DNA of 17,261 bases from UPXZ01 sp035402725 (GTDB taxonomy: Bacteria; Bacteroidota; Bacteroidia; Bacteroidales; Paludibacteraceae). Position numbers and translations under genes: made by a program. The stretch's first letter is position 1. The number at the start of each line of letters is the position of its first letter. The stretch is taken from assembly GCA_035402725.1 (NCBI GenBank), contig DAONDU010000039.1:1-17261 (forward strand), written 5' to 3'. Positions 1 to 7,738 of the stretch are shown here, piece after piece. The notes under the pieces were generated by a model. The model did not search any database. It saw nothing but the letters and a program-made list of their open reading frames with translations, and had not been told where the DNA came from.

Positions 1-2038
1 AACCACCTGTACCACCCCAAACCCGTTCGAGTTTACGATCAGCAATGGCTGAGTTTATGTTGGCTTTCAGCGGATCAGTTTCGAGCAATTGCTGGTCATT
101 TCCTCCCAGGCTGCGATAGGTGTATTTTTGAGCCGATTGTCCGAGTACAGCAGCAACATTGTGTTTGCCACCAAAAGTTTTATTGTATGAAAGTGTATTT
201 TCAACCTGCCATTTGAAACCTCTGTTCATTTCACTCTGAACTGTACTTACATCTACAGTTTTTCCCTGAGTAGCAAGAAAATATGGGAAAGTATAGCTAT
301 CATAGCCCCAGAAAGCCAGGTCGACACCATAACTGCTCTTAAATTTGAGTTCTGGCAGGACACTTAATTCACCCCAAAAGGTGGAAACGATTTTATCGCT
401 GTTGTTCAATCCACTGCTTGGCTGATTGAGCATGGCAACCGGGTTAGCTATTTCCTGAAATCCCGAGGGAGGAATGGAAAATACCCGTCCGTCTTTGTCT
501 TTTACAGCATTTGGATATTTGGCAAGGATAGCTGCTGCAGTTTCTTCGTCGGCATATACAGGTACCAACGGAGAGAAAGTCAATGCACTACCAAGGATGG
601 AGCCATATTCCGAGTTGGCATCAATCGAAGAACTTTTGTCACGGGAATAGCCCAGGTTAACACCTATGCGTAATTTATTCAGAAAATCGCGGCTTTTTTC
701 TTCGAAAATGGTATGTGTCGAATTGGAACGAACACTCCAGCGATTGTAATTTGATTTGCCGAAGTCACCACCGACAATACCCTGCTGGTCGAAATATCCT
801 AATGACAGGAAATATTGCGATCTTTCGGTACCTCCGGAAACGCTCAACTGATGATTTTTTATCGGGGCATTGTAGTTGAAGGTTTCATCCTGCCAGTCGG
901 TTCCTGTTCCGGCGTTCATTACCTGTTCGTTGTTATATCTTGGGAGACCTCCATCGTTAATAAGCCCTTCGTTCATTATGACCATATATTCTTGAGCATT
1001 AAGAACCGATTTCTTTTTCCAGGGATTTTGCCATCCATAACTTACATTGTAGTTAATCTTGGTTTTACCGGCGACTCCGTTCTTGGTTGTTACCAATACT
1101 ACTCCGTTAGCAGCACGTGCTCCGTAAATAGCAGCCGATGAAGCATCTTTAAGGATTTCCACCGATTGGATATCCACCGGATTGAGGTAATTAATACCAC
1201 CGTCAACCGGCATACCGTCAACGATATAAAGCGGCTCACTATTGTTTACGGTACCAATACCACGAATACGTACTTTAGAATCGGATCCCGGTTGTCCGGA
1301 ACTTTGTGTAATCTGAACACCGGAAACTTTACCTTTCAGTACATCTTCCACGCGCGATGGCTTTGTGTTGTTCAGTTGTTCAGCTGTTACACGGCTGATA
1401 GCAGCAGTAACCACACTTTTCTTCTGTACGCCGTAACCGATAACCACCAGCTCATTCAGACTTTTTGTGTCTTCCTTCAGGGTTATATTCATTGTTGACG
1501 GACTGTTAACAGTAAATTGCTGTTCGACATATCCGATATAAGTTACATGTACAACAGATCCGGCAGGAACAGAAAGACTGAAACTGCCTGTAGCGTTGCT
1601 TACAGTACCGATTGAACTGTTGGGAATGGAAATGTTGGCACCGATAATCGGATCACCTTTCTCGTCGATAACTTTCCCCTGAAAGAGAACAGTTGGTTGA
1701 TTTTGCTGAGATGTCAGTTTTGGAGCCTGACTACCGGCAATGTAGATTTTTTTGTCCCTGATTTCATAACTCAGGTTTCGTGAAGATAACAATTTTGTCA
1801 TTACATCCGAAAGAGAGGCATTGCTAACATTAATGTTAACAATCTCATTCAGATTAACGACCTCTTTGCTGTAAGCTAAAGTATAGCCTGTCTGACGGCT
1901 GATACTTTCCAGAACTTGTTTTAAAGTTTGCTGACTTGAATTTAAACTTACCTTCTGTGCAAAGCCCATATTACTCAGGCCTATAAACATCAGTGTAAAT
2001 AAAATAAAAGTCCGCCTTTTAAAAAGTTGTTTTCTCAT
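1..2038 (-). CDS. SusC/RagA-family TonB-dependent outer-membrane receptor with STN domain (C-terminus cut by window edge)
   Basis: The minus-strand frame stays open from an ATG at 2038 to the left edge (679 codons, no stop), so the C-terminal part of the barrel is outside the window; family members are usually about 1000 residues. Residues 1-28 look like a signal peptide (basic start, hydrophobic core, cleavage after GFAQ). An STN domain (about 30-101) follows, then a carboxypeptidase-regulatory-like beta domain (about 119-190) starting FQGKVIDEKGDPIIGA, a TonB-box-like stretch (LNELVVIGYG) and the plug with the RagA signature DGMPVDGG...EILKDASSAAIYGARAANGV. The family imports glycans or other large nutrients across the outer membrane using TonB energy, with a SusD lipoprotein. 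The STN domain marks receptors that also signal to a FecR-type anti-sigma factor, and that gene and its sigma factor lie directly upstream. No TAnnTTTG box was seen in the 236-bp leader, which fits transcription by the neighbouring ECF sigma factor. The substrate cannot be told from this portion. Confidence 0.96.
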   Translation of the reverse strand, partial: MRKQLFKRRTFILFTLMFIGLSNMGFAQKVSLNSSQQTLKQVLESISRQTGYTLAYSKEVVNLNEIVNINVSNASLSDVMTKLLSSRNLSYEIRDKKIYIAGSQAPKLTSQQNQPTVLFQGKVIDEKGDPIIGANISIPNSSIGTVSNATGSFSLSVPAGSVVHVTYIGYVEQQFTVNSPSTMNITLKEDTKSLNELVVIGYGVQKKSVVTAAISRVTAEQLNNTKPSRVEDVLKGKVSGVQITQSSGQPGSDSKVRIRGIGTVNNSEPLYIVDGMPVDGGINYLNPVDIQSVEILKDASSAAIYGARAANGVVLVTTKNGVAGKTKINYNVSYGWQNPWKKKSVLNAQEYMVIMNEGLINDGGLPRYNNEQVMNAGTGTDWQDETFNYNAPIKNHQLSVSGGTERSQYFLSLGYFDQQGIVGGDFGKSNYNRWSVRSNSTHTIFEEKSRDFLNKLRIGVNLGYSRDKSSSIDANSEYGSILGSALTFSPLVPVYADEETAAAILAKYPNAVKDKDGRVFSIPPSGFQEIANPVAMLNQPSSGLNNSDKIVSTFWGELSVLPELKFKSSYGVDLAFWGYDSYTFPYFLATQGKTVDVSTVQSEMNRGFKWQVENTLSYNKTFGGKHNVAAVLGQSAQKYTYRSLGGNDQQLLETDPLKANINSAIADRKLERVWGGTGG

Positions 2039-2274
2039 GGTATAACTTTTTTTTAAGTGAAACAATAATATTGAATTTAAAATATTCCCGGATAATTGAA
2101 AAATCTATAAATGTAATATAACAGACAACAACAGTTAAATATTACCGCATTGCTTATATTCAAGCATTTATGAAAGTCTGATTTAAGATTTCAACAGTGC
2201 CGATCAATTGATCGTATGTCATCAACAAACAATAGACACACGATAAGAAAAAAAGTATGAGTTAAAATCAGAAT
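2039..2274 (-). promoter_or_regulatory. Leader of the susC-like gene with a perfect 14-bp palindrome
   Basis: This 236-bp spacer separates the anti-sigma gene from the receptor gene. It holds the perfect palindrome CGATCAATTGATCG at 2201-2214 and a small inverted repeat, TGCTT (2151-2155) and AAGCA (2162-2166). No standard TAnnTTTG promoter box was found on the minus strand. By analogy with FecI/FecR-controlled receptors, the ECF-dependent promoter should lie here, but I cannot point to its -35 and -10 elements. The palindrome is not followed by a T-run on the minus strand, so it does not look like an intrinsic terminator. Confidence 0.45.
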
Positions 2275-3264
2275 TTATTTTAAATATATATTCACGCTGT
2301 TGAATTTGGTCGTCGAGAATTTAACGGGAGAGATTTTCTGGAGTTCTTTAATTATGTTCTCCAGCGAAGTTTGGTTGGTTGTAAGGGTGTATGTATAGGT
2401 CAGCGCTTTAGGATCCTGAACATTAAAGTCGACATTGAATTTCCGGTTGAGAACTTTAATTACATCAGCCAGCGGAGTATCGTGAAACAATATGATATTG
2501 TCTTTCCATACGGACACTTCATAGGGTCTGTCGATATAATCAATGGTGCATTTCCCGGTCAGTACATCATAGACAGCCTGCTGTCCGGGCAATATCTGAT
2601 AACTATCGCAGGGAGTGTTGAAAATGATATTTCCTTTATCCAGTAATATTTTCATTTCCCGTTCCTCCTGGTAGGCATGAACATTGAATGAAGTACCAAG
2701 CACTGTGACATTAGTATTATTGATATTTACCACAAATGGTCGTCGCTTATTGCTGGCGATATTGAAATAACCTTCGCCCTGAAGAAATATTTCACGTTTT
2801 GACAAACCGAACTTACGGGGGAATCGTAATCGGGTATCAGCATTCAGATAAGCCTCGCTCCCATCCTGAAAAACAATATGCTCCTGTTTACCTTTGGGGA
2901 CATATACTTCAGCATATACTGTTTTGCCGAATAAGTTAACCTGATTGTTGAGCTGAAAAGTGATTCCGAGAATCATAATTACCGGGATGAGCACTGCTGC
3001 TGCCTGCCAGTAAATCTTGCGCATCCTTTTATGTCTGATTTGCCTGTTTATTTCGGAAAGTATGTTAGCTGACTGAACAGAAGACAGGGTAATGTATTTG
3101 TTCGGGTTTTCATCCAGGACACCTGCTTCGCAGTCCAGCAGGTGAGACAGGTATGCCTGACCTTCAACTGTTTCAGAAAACCACATAGCTACTTCACGGG
3201 CTTCCTTTTTGCTGGCTATACCTTCTATAACCTTATCAATGGTCTCTTTTTCGAACGGATGCAT
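2275..3264 (-). CDS. FecR-family anti-sigma factor (with DUF4974-type C-terminal domain)
   Basis: This 329-residue protein fits the usual length of Bacteroidetes FecR-like anti-sigma factors. A cytoplasmic N-terminal region (about 1-82) would bind the sigma factor. A single membrane segment lies at about 86-103 (AAAVLIPVIMILGITF) after a basic stretch (RHKRMRK). The periplasmic FecR domain spans about 115-215, with the typical pattern KGKQEHIVFQDGSEAYLNADTRLRFP and later VLGTSFNV. The C-terminal region (about 255-329, FHDTPLADVIKVLNRKFNVDF onward) matches the DUF4974 type, thought to contact the receptor's STN domain. It holds the sigma factor inactive, or helps activate it, until the receptor is occupied. 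It lies 66 bp after the sigma gene and before the susC-like gene, the standard order for this module. The family is clear from sequence; the partners are inferred from position. Confidence 0.94.
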   Translation of the reverse strand: MHPFEKETIDKVIEGIASKKEAREVAMWFSETVEGQAYLSHLLDCEAGVLDENPNKYITLSSVQSANILSEINRQIRHKRMRKIYWQAAAVLIPVIMILGITFQLNNQVNLFGKTVYAEVYVPKGKQEHIVFQDGSEAYLNADTRLRFPRKFGLSKREIFLQGEGYFNIASNKRRPFVVNINNTNVTVLGTSFNVHAYQEEREMKILLDKGNIIFNTPCDSYQILPGQQAVYDVLTGKCTIDYIDRPYEVSVWKDNIILFHDTPLADVIKVLNRKFNVDFNVQDPKALTYTYTLTTNQTSLENIIKELQKISPVKFSTTKFNSVNIYLK

Positions 3265-3330
3265 ATTATTTTCTTTATATTACCTTGACACAAGAATGAA
3301 AAAATAATGTGAGTTCTATATGTTAATTAT

Positions 3331-3909
3331 TTATAAAAACATCAATTTTATTTTTCGGAAGTAGTCTCTGAGCATCTTTACAGACTCCTGATAGTGCGAT
3401 TTGACTGTATTTACCGATATTCCCATCGCATCTGCAATCTCCTGATTACTTTTATTTTCATCAATTTTCATCTTGCAGATTTCCATTTTTTGGGATGGCA
3501 GATTATTAATGCCTTCATAAAGAAAGTTGCTGAGCTGATTATCTTCGAGCATTTTCAGAATATCGCTGTCGTCCGAAATTTCAATCTGATTATTCTGATA
3601 ATTCAACGAAATCATTTCCTTATTATCTCTTATCTGATTAAGAATAAAGTTCTTTGTCATCGTATAAAGATAGTTTTTAAGATTGATTTCTATTTCGATA
3701 AACGGGCTTGAAACCCATAGCTTTACAAACACCTGTTGCACTGCATCACCCGACATCTCGGTATCTTTCAGATATCGGTAAGCAAGGTTGTACAGATATT
3801 GATGATACTTATAATATACAATTGTAAAAGCCTCTTTATCCTTTTTTTTTATTAACTGGAATAAAGCGGCATCTTCATTGTCTGCATATTTTGAGAATTG
3901 GGTTCGCAT
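3331..3909 (-). CDS. ECF RNA polymerase sigma factor (RpoE/FecI-like, Bacteroidetes type)
   Basis: This 192-residue protein has the two-domain layout of ECF sigma factors. Region 2 spans about 20-95 (EAFTIVYYKYHQYLYNLAYRYLKD...AVQQVFVKLW...NLKNYLYTMTKNFILNQIRD), binding core polymerase and the -10 element. Region 4 spans about 130-185, with the helix-turn-helix NQEIADAMGISVNTVKSHYQESVKMLRDYF that reads the -35 element. It directs polymerase to a small set of promoters, most likely that of the adjacent susC-like gene. It is first in the sigma, anti-sigma, receptor order. A TACTTTTG box on the minus strand (3942-3949) lies 33 bp before the start, so the sigma gene may be transcribed by the housekeeping sigma factor. 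Region 1 and 3 domains are absent, as expected for the ECF class. Confidence 0.95.
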   Translation of the reverse strand: MRTQFSKYADNEDAALFQLIKKKDKEAFTIVYYKYHQYLYNLAYRYLKDTEMSGDAVQQVFVKLWVSSPFIEIEINLKNYLYTMTKNFILNQIRDNKEMISLNYQNNQIEISDDSDILKMLEDNQLSNFLYEGINNLPSQKMEICKMKIDENKSNQEIADAMGISVNTVKSHYQESVKMLRDYFRKIKLMFL

Positions 3910-3941
3910 AGTTAAACCGTAAATTTTGTTCTCTTTATCAG

Positions 3942-3949
3942 CAAAAGTA
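3942..3949 (-). promoter_or_regulatory. Candidate -7 box (TACTTTTG) for the ECF sigma gene
   Basis: On the minus strand TACTTTTG matches the Bacteroidetes housekeeping -7 consensus TAnnTTTG, 33 bp before the sigma-factor start codon. No well-spaced TTG -33 element was found about 20 bp further upstream, so the call rests on the -7 box and its position only. Confidence 0.4.
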
Positions 3950-4201
3950 ATGATTATTTCAAATTGATTACGCTACAAGAATGTATTTTTATAATATTAT
4001 CAATTACAGCACACCTGAAGCCATTAAAAAATTAAAATATGATATTCTCAAATACCTTCATAAAATAATTCCCGGAAGTATTGGTGATCATTTCTCAATA
4101 ATTAAGTTCCGGACACCACCTTCGTGAACTATAATCAAATTGAAGGAAATAATTTCCTTTATTAATCCCGTTGAAACTTTCGTGATTGCTGGTGGAGAAT
4201 G

Positions 4202-4239
4202 AAAAAGCTTATATTTTATTCAGATAGAATAAGATATAA
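4202..4239 (-). terminator. AT-rich hairpin with T-run, likely terminator of the 265-residue gene
   Basis: Arms at 4209-4221 and 4227-4239 pair over 12 of 13 positions around a 5-base loop. On the minus strand the hairpin is followed by GCTTTTTC, and it lies about 50-80 bp after the stop of the minus-strand gene at 4288. The stem is almost all A-T pairs, so it is weaker than a normal intrinsic terminator. Confidence 0.5.
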
Positions 4240-4287
4240 AAAAAAGAAATAAAGACCTTTTTATCATTTGTGGAGGAGAATACAGAA

Positions 4288-5085
4288 CTAAAAGTCATTA
4301 CCATTTTTTAGTTCCCTTTTGATAAATAAGTATTTTTCCTGCTCATCATGCAGGATATCTGGCTGGATAATTTCGAGCAATTCAAGTGTCTCGTACAGAA
4401 ACAGAGCATCCTGAATGCTTATGGAATTTTTTATTTGAGAGAAATAACCATACTTAATGGCATACTTATTAATAAACGATAAAAATCTCCCGACATATGT
4501 TTTCTTTTCATCTAACTCTCTTTCCGCCTCCATTGATATGATCAAATCTATATTTTCTCTGTCAATAACGATTTTTATGGATTTATTCTTCTTCATATAA
4601 TTCATGGCAAATGTCGTGGTTTCCAACACTTCTATCTTTCTCTTATCAGGTGGCCATTGAGATGCATTTTCACACGACCATGTTTTTCTCGGGAAATGAA
4701 ACTCAGATTTTTCATTGAGTCTTACCATCAGGAATGTTTCAGATAATTGTTTCTTTACTACTTCCTGAAATTCCGGTATCTGTTTTTTCGAAATTTCCGA
4801 AGTGTTATCCGGGTTATCTTTCCCTGTCAAAATAACGCCACCTTCTTCTGAATAAAGAAATTTTAGCAAACGAGCCAATCTGAGCCTTTCTTTATAACTG
4901 GCATCTTCACGGTCGCCAATCAGGAATAAATCCCATAAAATAAGATAATAAAGCCCTTCAAGTCTTATATCGGGCTTATCTATTAATTCAATTTGCTGGA
5001 GTATAATCTTTTCACGATAGTTAGTAGCAGGATAATGCTCTGCCTTAATCAAATAGTTTTCCTTGCTGAATATTGGAGCACTCAT
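4288..5085 (-). CDS. Unrecognised 265-residue soluble protein
   Basis: I do not recognise a family. The protein has no signal peptide or membrane segment and is rich in Glu, Lys, Ile and Leu, with predicted helical stretches at the N-terminus (about 20-60) and C-terminus (about 195-260, ending DALFLYETLELLEIIQPDILHDEQEKYLFIKREL). A central portion (about 110-145) contains aromatic and Trp residues (FHFPRKTWSCENASQWPPDKRK). No nucleotide-binding, metal-binding or helix-turn-helix motif is evident. An AGGAAG sequence 6 bases before the ATG is a better Shine-Dalgarno than its neighbours have, and supports this start. It is flanked by a terminator-like hairpin downstream and the recQ terminator upstream, so it looks monocistronic. 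Position beside the ECF module suggests, but does not show, an accessory role. The long frame and ribosome site make it a probable real gene. Confidence 0.75.
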   Translation of the reverse strand: MSAPIFSKENYLIKAEHYPATNYREKIILQQIELIDKPDIRLEGLYYLILWDLFLIGDREDASYKERLRLARLLKFLYSEEGGVILTGKDNPDNTSEISKKQIPEFQEVVKKQLSETFLMVRLNEKSEFHFPRKTWSCENASQWPPDKRKIEVLETTTFAMNYMKKNKSIKIVIDRENIDLIISMEAERELDEKKTYVGRFLSFINKYAIKYGYFSQIKNSISIQDALFLYETLELLEIIQPDILHDEQEKYLFIKRELKNGNDF

Positions 5086-5246
5086 AGCTTACTTCCTGAA
5101 AATTATATTATTCTGATTACTTATAATAATGTATTTTAGTTATAACAAATAATTTCAATTTAATGTTTCATGCTTTGAATGCCAACAATAATCAATAAAC
5201 TATATAAATTACTAAAAAACAATTTACAACTCCGAAATAAGACTCT

Positions 5247-5288
5247 AAAAAAACTGCCGGTCATCAAAATAGATTGAAGCCGGCAGTT
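5247..5288 (-). terminator. Intrinsic terminator of recQ
   Basis: On the minus strand a 9-bp stem AACTGCCGG/CCGGCAGTT (arms 5280-5288 and 5252-5260, 19-base loop) runs directly into a T-run (5253-5247). It begins about 29 bp after the recQ stop codon, the expected place for a Rho-independent terminator. Confidence 0.87.
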
Positions 5289-5316
5289 AAAATTATTTTA
5301 AATTACATTAGTTCAT

Positions 5317-7503
5317 TTAGTTACCTATCTCGGATAAAAATTTAATCCGCACCAGTCTTACTTCTGTTTCACTGAAATCATTTTCACCGAGTTCGTCGAG
5401 TGCAGTACTTATTTTATCGGTTTCAGCAGAATTGAAATATTCGAATATTTCATCCACACGATCAGGATCCATTACCTCATCGAGAAAATAGTCGATATTT
5501 ATTTTGGTACCCGAATACACAATGGCTTCTATCTCGTCCAGTAATTCGCTTATATCCAGCCCTTTGGAAAGTGCTATATCATCAAGTGCAATTTTCCGGT
5601 CTATTGACTGTATGATTGACACTTTGAGTTTTGATTTATTGGCGACAGTTCTTACGCGCAAATCTTCAGGACGTATGATTTCATTTTCCTTGACATGTTC
5701 GCGTATTACTTTCAAGAATTCTTCTCCGTAACGTTTTGCTTTACCGGCTCCTACACCCGGGATATTTTGCAGTTCATCCATCGAAATGGGGTAACTGGTA
5801 GCCATAGCTTCGAGCGATGGATCCTGAAAGATAACAAAAGGCGGTACTTCCAGTTTCTTTGAAAGTTTCTTACGAAGATCTTTCAGAATAGAGAAAAGCA
5901 CATCATCGGCAGCACAGGTACCACCGGCATTTCGGCTACTCATATCATCTTCGTCATCCTCAAATTCAGTGTCTTTCACAATCGGGAACGACTTCGGATT
6001 TTTCAGATATTCTTTCCCTGAAGCAGTCATTTTCAAGACTCCATAGGTTTCAATATCTTTAGAGATATAACCTGCTATCATGGCCTGCCGGATGACTGCG
6101 TGCAGCAGTTTTTCATCCTCGTCGGATGCTGAACCAAAATTTTCGAGGTCAACATGCTGATAAGATTTTACGTCAGGTGATTCATTTCCTTTAAGGACAT
6201 CAACAATATGTTCAGCTTTGAATTTTTCTTTAAGTTGCTGAACGGTCTCCAATACTAATACTAATAATTCTTTTCCTTCCACAAATTTTCTTGGTTTCAT
6301 ACAGTTATCACAACTGCCGCAATTTTCGAGGGTATATTCTTCTCCAAAATAATGCAGCAACAATTTTCTTCTACAAACAGAAGATTCAGCATAAGCCTGC
6401 GTTTCGAGCAAAAGTTGATTTCCAATCTCCTGTTCGGCCACAGGTTTTCCCTGCATAAATTTACGCAGTTTATCCAGGTCTTTATAAGCATAAAATGCAA
6501 TGCATTGACCTTCACCGCCATCACGTCCACCACGTCCTGTTTCCTGATAGTAACCTTCCAGACTTTTAGGAATATCGTAATGAATTACATAACGTACATC
6601 CGGCTTGTCAATACCCATCCCAAATGCGATCGTAGCCACAATGACATCCGCTTTCTCCATCAGGAACTTATCCTGGTTTTCGCTGCGTTGCAACGAGTCC
6701 ATGCCGGCATGATAGGCTAATGCAGAAATACCATTTACCTGCAAAGTTTCTGCAAGCTCTTCAACTTTCTTTCGACTCAGACAATATATTATACCTGATT
6801 TACCTGCTTGAGAGCGGATGTATTTTATAATATCTTTATCTACATCTTTGGTCTTAGATCTTACTTCGTAATAAAGGTTTGGTCGGTTAAAGGACGACTT
6901 GAATACAGTTGCATTGAGCATGTTCAGATTTTTCTGAATATCATGCTGTACTTTAGGAGTAGCGGTGGCTGTAAGCGCGATCAAAGGAGCAACTCCTATT
7001 TCATTGATAATCGGTCTTATGCGACGGTATTCAGGTCTGAAATCATGTCCCCATTCCGAGATACAATGCGCTTCGTCAATAGCATAAAATGAAATTTTTA
7101 CCTGACGAAGAAATTCAATATTCTCCTCTTTGGTTAATGACTCCGGTGCTACATAAAGCAATTTTGTTTTCCCTGAAATTACATCTTCTTTCACAACATC
7201 AATAGCCGCACGCGTGAGTGACGAATTCAGAAAATGCGCAACGCCATCTTCTTCGCTGAAATTTCGCATTGCATCAACCTGATTTTTCATCAGGGCAATG
7301 AGCGGAGAAATTACAATGGCAGTTCCCTCCATTAAAAGTGAGGGTAATTGATAACACAAGGATTTGCCACCTCCTGTTGGCATCAGAACAAACGTGTCCT
7401 TTCCATCAAGAACATTTTGAATAATTGCCTCCTGATTGCCTTTGAATGTATCAAAACCAAAGTATTCTTTCAGATATGATGTTAACTCCGAGTGCTTTGT
7501 CAT
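5317..7503 (-). CDS. recQ: ATP-dependent DNA helicase RecQ
   Basis: This is a 3'-to-5' superfamily 2 helicase that unwinds DNA in recombination, repair and stalled-fork processing. The helicase core shows Walker A TGGGKS (43-48), DEAHCISEWGHDFRPEYR (from 143), motif III LTATA (178-182) and motif VI QETGRGGRDG (320-329). The zinc-binding subdomain has Cys377, Cys395, Cys398 and Cys401. The RecQ C-terminal winged-helix region follows (about 405-510), then an acidic linker (EDDEDDM near 515-521) and an HRDC domain (about 535-605, with DPSLEAMA and IPGVGAGKAKRYG). A further 120 or so residues make it 728 long, against about 610 in E. coli; this tail resembles the helix-turn-helix extension found on many Bacteroidetes RecQ proteins. 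It follows clpX on the same strand after 235 bp and a weak terminator, so it probably has its own promoter. All key residues are present. Confidence 0.97.
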   Translation of the reverse strand: MTKHSELTSYLKEYFGFDTFKGNQEAIIQNVLDGKDTFVLMPTGGGKSLCYQLPSLLMEGTAIVISPLIALMKNQVDAMRNFSEEDGVAHFLNSSLTRAAIDVVKEDVISGKTKLLYVAPESLTKEENIEFLRQVKISFYAIDEAHCISEWGHDFRPEYRRIRPIINEIGVAPLIALTATATPKVQHDIQKNLNMLNATVFKSSFNRPNLYYEVRSKTKDVDKDIIKYIRSQAGKSGIIYCLSRKKVEELAETLQVNGISALAYHAGMDSLQRSENQDKFLMEKADVIVATIAFGMGIDKPDVRYVIHYDIPKSLEGYYQETGRGGRDGGEGQCIAFYAYKDLDKLRKFMQGKPVAEQEIGNQLLLETQAYAESSVCRRKLLLHYFGEEYTLENCGSCDNCMKPRKFVEGKELLVLVLETVQQLKEKFKAEHIVDVLKGNESPDVKSYQHVDLENFGSASDEDEKLLHAVIRQAMIAGYISKDIETYGVLKMTASGKEYLKNPKSFPIVKDTEFEDDEDDMSSRNAGGTCAADDVLFSILKDLRKKLSKKLEVPPFVIFQDPSLEAMATSYPISMDELQNIPGVGAGKAKRYGEEFLKVIREHVKENEIIRPEDLRVRTVANKSKLKVSIIQSIDRKIALDDIALSKGLDISELLDEIEAIVYSGTKINIDYFLDEVMDPDRVDEIFEYFNSAETDKISTALDELGENDFSETEVRLVRIKFLSEIGN

Positions 7504-7645
7504 AGTAATTACTCTTCAGAGAATGAAAACGAAATTACAGTTATTTTTTAGATTACACAAATAATTTTTATCAGATAAAATATATTTTCTAATCGCAGAT
7601 GAAATAACAAAAATATAAACAGATTTTAAAAAAACAAGAGGTTTG

Positions 7646-7695
7646 AAATAAAAAATCAGGATATTTGTAATTTAAAAACATAACACCCTGATTTT
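7646..7695 (-). terminator. Likely terminator after clpX
   Basis: On the minus strand the arms AAAATCAGG (7687-7695) and CCTGATTTT (7652-7660) can pair over 9 bp around a 26-base loop, followed by a TTTTTT run (7655-7650) partly within the stem. It lies 44 bp after the clpX stop. The loop is long and the stem has few G-C pairs, so termination may be partial. Confidence 0.55.
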
Positions 7696-7738
7696 CTATT
7701 CTTTATCAATAGTAATAATTTATAATATTCTACGAATG

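Larger units (their letters stand above)
3910..4287. other. 378-bp intergenic region with a 17-bp palindrome and an AT-rich hairpin
   Basis: No coding frame with a recognisable product was seen. The region holds the sigma-gene promoter candidate, a 17-bp hyphenated palindrome AAGGAAAT-A-ATTTCCTT (4143-4159) and the terminator-like hairpin of the gene to its right. Two segments, around 4110-4126 and 4180-4197, share the word TTCGTGA and are bracketed by CCACC and GGTGG. No transposase fragment or convincing insertion-sequence end could be shown. Confidence 0.6.

Noticed and set aside
815..1498. Plus-strand open frames (815-1141 and 1166-1498) inside the susC-like gene
   Set aside because: The minus-strand frame is continuous and gives clear SusC plug and signature sequences, so the plus-strand frames are shadows.
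2201..2214. Palindrome considered as the terminator of the anti-sigma gene
   Set aside because: No T-run follows it on the minus strand, and a 14-bp palindrome without a loop is a poor RNA hairpin.
4081..4200. Possible insertion-sequence remnant suggested by CCACC/GGTGG ends and repeated TTCGTGA
   Set aside because: No transposase fragment, no true terminal inverted repeat and no target duplication could be shown; the matches are too short.
7608..7615. TATTTTTG on the minus strand considered as the recQ promoter
   Set aside because: It matches TAnnTTTG but lies in a very AT-rich tract where chance matches are likely, and no -33 element is present.
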